From assembly GCA_013822885.1 (NCBI GenBank), contig PNLC01000003.1, positions 1 to 38,568 of the forward strand: a stretch of 38,568 bases of DNA. Reading direction: 5' to 3'. The position numbers and the translations under genes are program-made. Positions within the stretch are counted from its first letter, which is position 1; each line of letters starts with the position of its first letter. Origin of the DNA: Bradyrhizobium sp. (GTDB lineage Bacteria; Pseudomonadota; Alphaproteobacteria; Rhizobiales; Xanthobacteraceae). Positions 34,771-38,568 of the stretch are shown piece by piece. A model generated the notes under the pieces. That model made no database searches and had not been told where the DNA came from. It saw only the letters and a list, made by a program, of their open reading frames with translations.

Positions 34771-34910
34771 AGGTTTGCGGATGCCGGCCCCATGAAGGTG
34801 GCGCGGCGCACACCGGGGGCCGGCGTACGCAAACCTCCAAGGGAGATGCTATGGGGCGGCGGCGAGGGTATTGCATCCATCGTTGCTGATCTGAACCGAT
34901 GGAGCGCCTC
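34771..34910 (+). ncRNA. Candidate bridge RNA/structured leader of the IS110 element
   Basis: Two strong hairpins lie directly before the transposase. Hairpin 1: AGGTTTGCG (34771-34779) pairs with CGCAAACCT (34828-34836). After a 3x3 internal loop, GCCGGCCCC (34783-34791) pairs with GGGGCCGGC (34816-34824), closing a 24-base loop. Hairpin 2: GGGGCG (34853-34858) pairs with CGCCTC (34905-34910, one G-U), and inside it TCCATCG (34876-34882) pairs with CGATGGA (34897-34903) around a 14-base loop. In known IS110 elements the non-coding end encodes the bridge RNA that guides target and donor choice. Position and structure fit; guide pairing is untested. Confidence 0.5.
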
Positions 34911-34912
34911 CC

Positions 34913-36070
34913 ATGCAAAAGTGTAACGATCTGAGCCGATCCCTGACCCCCCTAGATCCGGACGGCACGTTGATCGCCGTTATCGAATTGAGCCTGTCGA
35001 GCTGGCTCATCGCCGGCATCGTGCCTGGCCTCGGGCGCCAGCCGTTGAAGAAGCTCGCGGTCGACGAGAGCGCATTGCTGAAGTTGCTGCATCGATGGCG
35101 AGACGAAGCGGCGAAGGCCGGGCATCGGATCAAACGCGTCGCTGTCGCTTTCGAGGCCGGCCGCGACGGCTTCTGGCTCGCGCGCTGGCTCAGTGCACGC
35201 GACATTGAGGCCCACGTCATTCACGCTTCGAGCGTGGCGGTGTCGCGCGAACATCGGCGCGCCAAGACCGATCGGCTCGATACCGAGCTGCTCAAACGCG
35301 CTTTTCTCGGCTGGCTGCGCGGCGAGCGTGATCACTGCAAGATGGTGGCGATCCCGACAACCAAGGACGAAGATGCCAAGCGTCCCAACCGCGAGCACGA
35401 GAGCCTCGTCGGAGAGCAAAGTCGGATCGTCAACCGAATGAAAGCAACGTTGATCCGGCTCGGCATCCGCGGCTTCAATCCCAAGCTGAAGAAGGCCGCC
35501 GAACGCCTCGACGGCTTGCGCACCCCCGAGGGCGAGCCGATCCCGCCCAACACCCTGGCTGAACTGCGTCGCGACATGGTGCGCCGGCGGCTCATCAGTG
35601 ATCAGATAAGGCAGATCGAGGACGCTCGCCTGGCGCGTCTCAAGCAAGCGCCCGATAATGGACCACACGCCATGGTGCGCCTGTTGGCGCGGGTAATCGG
35701 GGTTGGTGTCGAGACGGCCGACATGCTGGTGCAGGAGGTACTGTCGCGAAGCATGCGCGACCGCCGGGCGGTAGCGCGCTATGCCGGCCTCACGGGCTCG
35801 CCCGACGAGAGCGGCAGAAAACGCCGAGAGAAAGGATTGGCCCGTTCCGGCAACGCTCGGGTTCGACGAGGCATGATCCAATTGGCGTGGCGATTTCTCA
35901 TGTTCCAGAAAGACAGCAGCTTGGCGCAGTGGTTTCGAGCCCGCACCGAGAGCGCCCGTGGCACTCGCAAGACCATGATCGTGGCTTTGGCGCGCAAGCT
36001 ACTGATCGCCCTTTGGCGCCTCGTGCGGGAGGGCGTGGTGCCGGACGGCGTCGTTCTGCGGCCGGCATAA
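34913..36070 (+). CDS. IS110-family transposase (DEDD/serine recombinase)
   Basis: 385 residues, full length. The N-terminal RuvC-like domain has acidic residues in LIAVIELSLSSWLIAG (Glu25 where many relatives have Asp), VAFEAGRDGFW and AKTDRLDTELLKRAFL. A coiled-coil middle leads to the C-terminal Transposase_20 domain (VIGVGVETADMLVQEV, RYAGLTGSPDESGR and the catalytic-serine region GLARSGNARVRRGM). Such enzymes recombine DNA with a guide RNA. The ATG follows hairpin 2; the only ribosome-site-like GGAG (34901-34904) is largely inside that hairpin, so translation may be limited by RNA folding. Confidence 0.93.
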   Translation: MQKCNDLSRSLTPLDPDGTLIAVIELSLSSWLIAGIVPGLGRQPLKKLAVDESALLKLLHRWRDEAAKAGHRIKRVAVAFEAGRDGFWLARWLSARDIEAHVIHASSVAVSREHRRAKTDRLDTELLKRAFLGWLRGERDHCKMVAIPTTKDEDAKRPNREHESLVGEQSRIVNRMKATLIRLGIRGFNPKLKKAAERLDGLRTPEGEPIPPNTLAELRRDMVRRRLISDQIRQIEDARLARLKQAPDNGPHAMVRLLARVIGVGVETADMLVQEVLSRSMRDRRAVARYAGLTGSPDESGRKRREKGLARSGNARVRRGMIQLAWRFLMFQKDSSLAQWFRARTESARGTRKTMIVALARKLLIALWRLVREGVVPDGVVLRPA

Positions 36071-36080
36071 TGAACGGAGG

Positions 36081-36248
36081 TCACGCCTCGCAGCGCGCGA
36101 CATGCCCGCCGAGCGTCGCCGTGCGGCAGCTCTCGATCGCCGACATCACCTTGAGTTGGCCGAGGCTGACATGGCCGGCATTGGCCCGGCGCCATGCCGG
36201 GCCGTGGCCGCGGAAGATGTCCGCGACCTCCAGCGATGGACGCGACAT
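36081..36248 (-). pseudogene. IS91-family transposase, N-terminal fragment
   Basis: From ATG 36248: MSRPSLEVADIFRGHGPAW, ANAGHVSLGQLKVMSAIESC, then TLGGHVARCEA and a stop supplied by the IS110 end. This is the N-terminus of IS91-type (Y2/HUH) transposases, whose next residues should be the zinc-binding Cys cluster. Only 54 residues remain and the catalytic parts are missing. It starts 10 nt after the tyrosine recombinase gene, as in IS91 elements that carry such a recombinase. Confidence 0.8.
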
Positions 36249-36258
36249 CTGCCGCGCT

Positions 36259-37128
36259 TCAGGCGGGCGGCTCGGCTTGCGTCAGCGTGATGCGATCGAG
36301 CGGGCTCATGACTTGCTGGATCGTCTTGGTGGCAACACGCGCGTAGAGCGCCGTGGTGTCGAGCTTGGCATGACCGAGCAGGACCTGGATCACCCTGATA
36401 TCGATGTTCTGCTCAAGCAGATGGGTGGCGAAGCTGTGCCGCAACGTATGCATGGATACCGGCTTACCGATCTCGGCCATATGGGCTGCGGCGTGACAGG
36501 CACGATTGAGCTGGCGCGTCGTCATCGGCTGCACACGGTCGCGTCCTGGAAACAGCCAGCCCTGCGGTCGTGCCGCCTTCCACCAGGCGCGCAGCAGTTC
36601 AAGCAGATGCGGAGACAGCATTACGTACCGATCTTTGCGGCCTTTGCCTTGCTCGACGCGAATGACCATGCGCTTGCTGTCGATGTCGCCGATCTTCAGC
36701 GCCACCACCTCGGAGACGCGTAATCCAGCCCCGTAGGCCACACTCAGCGCCGCTTTGTATTTGAGCCCCGGCACTGCATCCAGCAGCCGTGCCACCTCAT
36801 CTGGACTGAGCACCACCGGCAGCTTGCGCGGTTCCCGGACGAATGCCGTCCGCTCAACAAGATCGGGCCGCCCGAGTGTGACCTTAAAGAAGAACCGTAG
36901 CGTCGAGACCGTCTGGTTGACTGTGGGGACGCCAACGCCGCTCGCCGTCAGGTGAAGCTGATAACGCCGCACGTCCTCGGAACTTGCCGTGTCGGGCGAG
37001 CGACCAAGATGGATCGTGAAGTTCTTGACCCTCTGCAGGTAGTCATGTTGGGTCTTCGCTGCGAACTTCCGGATCGTCATGTCTTCGATCATGCGCCGGC
37101 GTAACGGGCTCATTGCCTGGTCGGTCAT
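36259..37128 (-). CDS. Tyrosine recombinase associated with an IS91-type element
   Basis: 289 residues. The N-terminal SAM-like domain (MTIRKFAAKTQHDYLQRVKN) is followed by the catalytic domain with all expected residues: Arg in GAGLRVSEVVAL, Lys in VEQGKGRKDRYVM, HxxR in HTLRHSFATHLLE, His/Gly in LLGHAKLDTT and the nucleophile Tyr in ALYARVA. It resembles XerC-like integrases found beside IS91 transposases. It looks intact although its partner transposase is destroyed. GGGGAGGCTCC lies after the start codon's other side at 37130, giving minus-strand GGAGCCTCCCC upstream of the ATG. Confidence 0.9.
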   Translation of the reverse strand: MTDQAMSPLRRRMIEDMTIRKFAAKTQHDYLQRVKNFTIHLGRSPDTASSEDVRRYQLHLTASGVGVPTVNQTVSTLRFFFKVTLGRPDLVERTAFVREPRKLPVVLSPDEVARLLDAVPGLKYKAALSVAYGAGLRVSEVVALKIGDIDSKRMVIRVEQGKGRKDRYVMLSPHLLELLRAWWKAARPQGWLFPGRDRVQPMTTRQLNRACHAAAHMAEIGKPVSMHTLRHSFATHLLEQNIDIRVIQVLLGHAKLDTTALYARVATKTIQQVMSPLDRITLTQAEPPA

Positions 37129-37312
37129 GGGGAGGCTCCTGTCTGGAGGGAGGGTTGCAACTCCTCATCTTCAGACAGGACGCGCCTGTTATCTCTCCCC
37201 ACTCCGCGCACTTGGCGACGGAGAGCCCTACCGCGCGAGCGGTTTAGTCCTTTGATCCGAAGGAGACTTTAGAGTTAGGCATAGCTTATTCGAGAAGGGC
37301 GAGCATTTCTCT

Positions 37313-38275
37313 CTACTCAGGTTTAAATCCCGAAGCTTTGACCACTGGTCTCCACAGTTCGGAGTCGGATTTCCCAGCCTTTGCAAATTCTTCAACCGAT
37401 GTTCCGGTCGCTTGAACGCCGAGCGGCGAGAGGCGCTTAGCAAACTCGGTACTACGTACAGCTTCGACCACGGCCTGGTTCAGCTGCGAGACAACTCGGG
37501 GGGGCGTTTTGGCAGGAGCATAAACCCCATACCAGCCCTCGCCACGAATGTTGAACCCGCTTTCGATGAAGGTTGGTACCTCACGCATGACCATGGAACG
37601 TTCGCGACCCGACGTAGCAAGGACGCGGATGCGCCCGGTGTTGTGGGCCTCGACGAGATCTTGCGTCGAGGTAAAAAAGATGGGCAGGTGACCGCCAATG
37701 AGGTCGGTGACCGCCTGCGGGTTGCCTTTGTACGCAACGTGGCGAAGTTCGATCCCAGCCTCGCGCGCGAAGAGTACCGCAAAGAAGTGCGGCAATGATC
37801 CCGCGGCCGGGGTTCCGTAAGCAGCCTGCCGGGGATTGACCTCAAGCCACTCGATCAGCTCCTTGAGGTTCTTGGCGGGTACATTCGCACCAACCGCCAT
37901 CGCAAGGTCATATGTTCCGACTTGCGAAATCGGCTGGAAATCTTTCACGGGATCGTAGGCCAAATTGTCGTAGACATGCGGGAAGAGCGCCATCGGTGCG
38001 ATAGGGGTGAACAGCAAAACCGTACCGTCGGCTGGAGCGTCCTTGACCGACTGGACGCCGAGGCGCCCGGCCGCGCCGGGCTTATTCTCGACGATCACAG
38101 TCCGGTTGAGCTGCGCGCGCATGGAATCGGCGATCATGCGGGCTGCCGTGTCTCCGACGCCACCGGCCGGATATGGCAGAACGATCCGGATGGGTGATTC
38201 ACCGAGCTGGGCGATGGCATTATCCACCAGGATCAGGGCGAGAGCTGCCGCCAATGCAATTCTGATCGCGCGCAT
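37313..38275 (-). CDS. Bug/TctC-family periplasmic solute receptor
   Basis: About 320 residues from ATG 38275. The signal peptide (IRIALAAALALILVDNAIA) precedes the TctC fold: IRIVLPYPAGGVGDTAARMI, VIVENKPGAAGRLGVQSV, LLFTPIAPMALFPHVY, the second-lobe HVAYKGNPQAVTDLIGGHLP and IRVLATSGRERS. These proteins capture carboxylates for tripartite tricarboxylate transporters, or act as orphans. No TctAB genes are in the window. It is divergent from a LysR gene, the usual pairing. ATG 38374 would add 33 residues without a better signal. Confidence 0.9.
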   Translation of the reverse strand: MRAIRIALAAALALILVDNAIAQLGESPIRIVLPYPAGGVGDTAARMIADSMRAQLNRTVIVENKPGAAGRLGVQSVKDAPADGTVLLFTPIAPMALFPHVYDNLAYDPVKDFQPISQVGTYDLAMAVGANVPAKNLKELIEWLEVNPRQAAYGTPAAGSLPHFFAVLFAREAGIELRHVAYKGNPQAVTDLIGGHLPIFFTSTQDLVEAHNTGRIRVLATSGRERSMVMREVPTFIESGFNIRGEGWYGVYAPAKTPPRVVSQLNQAVVEAVRSTEFAKRLSPLGVQATGTSVEEFAKAGKSDSELWRPVVKASGFKPE

Positions 38276-38399
38276 AGAAGCTCCAAATTTGACCGGTTGT
38301 TTGTTATTGTCTTGACCGGCACAGCCTCCGCCCCAATGATCCATACAGGAAGCGGCGTTTTCCTTATGGGGCAATAGAAGTTATTGATGGGAGGCTGGC

Positions 38400-38568
38400 G
38401 TGGATCGAAGCACGGACAGGCGCATCAAGCTCCGCGACCTTCAGGTATTTCAGGCCGCCGCCGAAACCGGCAGCATGGCGAAGGCGGCAGCTCACATGGC
38501 AATAACGCAGCCTGCCGTTTCATATGCCATTTCAGAGCTCGAACAGACTATTGGCGTGCCGTTGCTTG
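38400..38568 (+). CDS. LysR-family regulator, N-terminal part (runs off right edge)
   Basis: From GTG 38400, with GGGAGG upstream, 56 residues are visible: IKLRDLQVFQAAAETGSMAK, AAAHMAITQPAVSYAISELE and QTIGVPLL. This is the LysR helix-turn-helix. It lies 124 nt from the divergent Bug receptor gene, which it probably controls. The ligand domain is outside the window. Confidence 0.92.
   Translation, partial: MDRSTDRRIKLRDLQVFQAAAETGSMAKAAAHMAITQPAVSYAISELEQTIGVPLL

Larger units (their letters stand above)
34741..36086 (+). mobile_element. IS110-family insertion sequence, apparently intact
   Basis: The element comprises a structured non-coding left part of about 170 bases and one complete transposase gene, with only about 16 bases after the stop. 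No terminal inverted repeats were seen, as usual for this family. The right boundary is placed at 36086-36088. There the sequence changes from element to the interrupted IS91-type transposase gene, at a CT dinucleotide that may be the recombination core. The left boundary is only approximate. Confidence 0.7.

Overview
The window is high-GC, dense with genes, and reads as a chromosomal segment of an alphaproteobacterium, most likely Bradyrhizobium or a close relative in Nitrobacteraceae. This rests on the gene families, the nos gene order, many small secreted or membrane proteins of a rhizobial type, and FixK/FNR-type 14-bp palindromes. No rRNA, tRNA or CRISPR array was seen. The species call is an inference from memory of gene families, not from a search.

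Layout. 1-5 kb: end of an acyl-CoA dehydrogenase-like gene, a PilZ protein, a periplasmic DsbA-like protein, a LuxR-type regulator, a class III aminotransferase and two small unknown genes. 5-11.7 kb: a loose accessory region of small secreted, Cys- or His-rich and single-span membrane proteins. Several are under 60 residues. It also holds gene relics and two good FNR/FixK-type boxes (9627-9640 and 10230-10243), each about 60-65 nt upstream of a small gene. 11.9-16.6 kb: a CadC-like winged-helix/TPR regulator, an orphan ABC substrate-binding protein, two small proteins and a rubrerythrin-like protein.

16.7-27.4 kb is the functional core: a complete nitrous-oxide reductase cluster, nosR-Z-D-F-Y-L-X. 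It is followed in the same direction by a class I cytochrome c and an NnrS-family membrane protein. Genes overlap or nearly touch from nosD to nosX. An FNR/FixK/NnrR-like box (16620-16633) lies between nosR and the divergent rubrerythrin gene. NosZ (Tat-exported, CuA and CuZ sites) reduces N2O. NosR supplies electrons through FMN and Fe-S centres. NosX is the likely flavin transferase for NosR. NosDFY and NosL serve copper/sulfur centre assembly. The cytochrome may be an electron carrier to NosZ, and NnrS fits nitric-oxide stress.

27.7-38.6 kb is decayed and mobile: a ModA-like binding protein, an ohrR/marR gene broken by one amber codon, a molybdenum-hydroxylase tail, a Cys-rich repeat protein and an IS1182-type transposase remnant rearranged by an internal inversion. 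Next come a vanadium-haloperoxidase/PAP2-like gene with a frameshifted lipocalin-like gene beside it, divergent from a second CadC-like/TPR regulator. An intact IS110-family element follows, with a strongly structured 5' leader (candidate bridge RNA). It has landed in an IS91-type transposase gene that still has its tyrosine recombinase. The window ends with a Bug/TctC-type receptor divergent from a partial LysR regulator.
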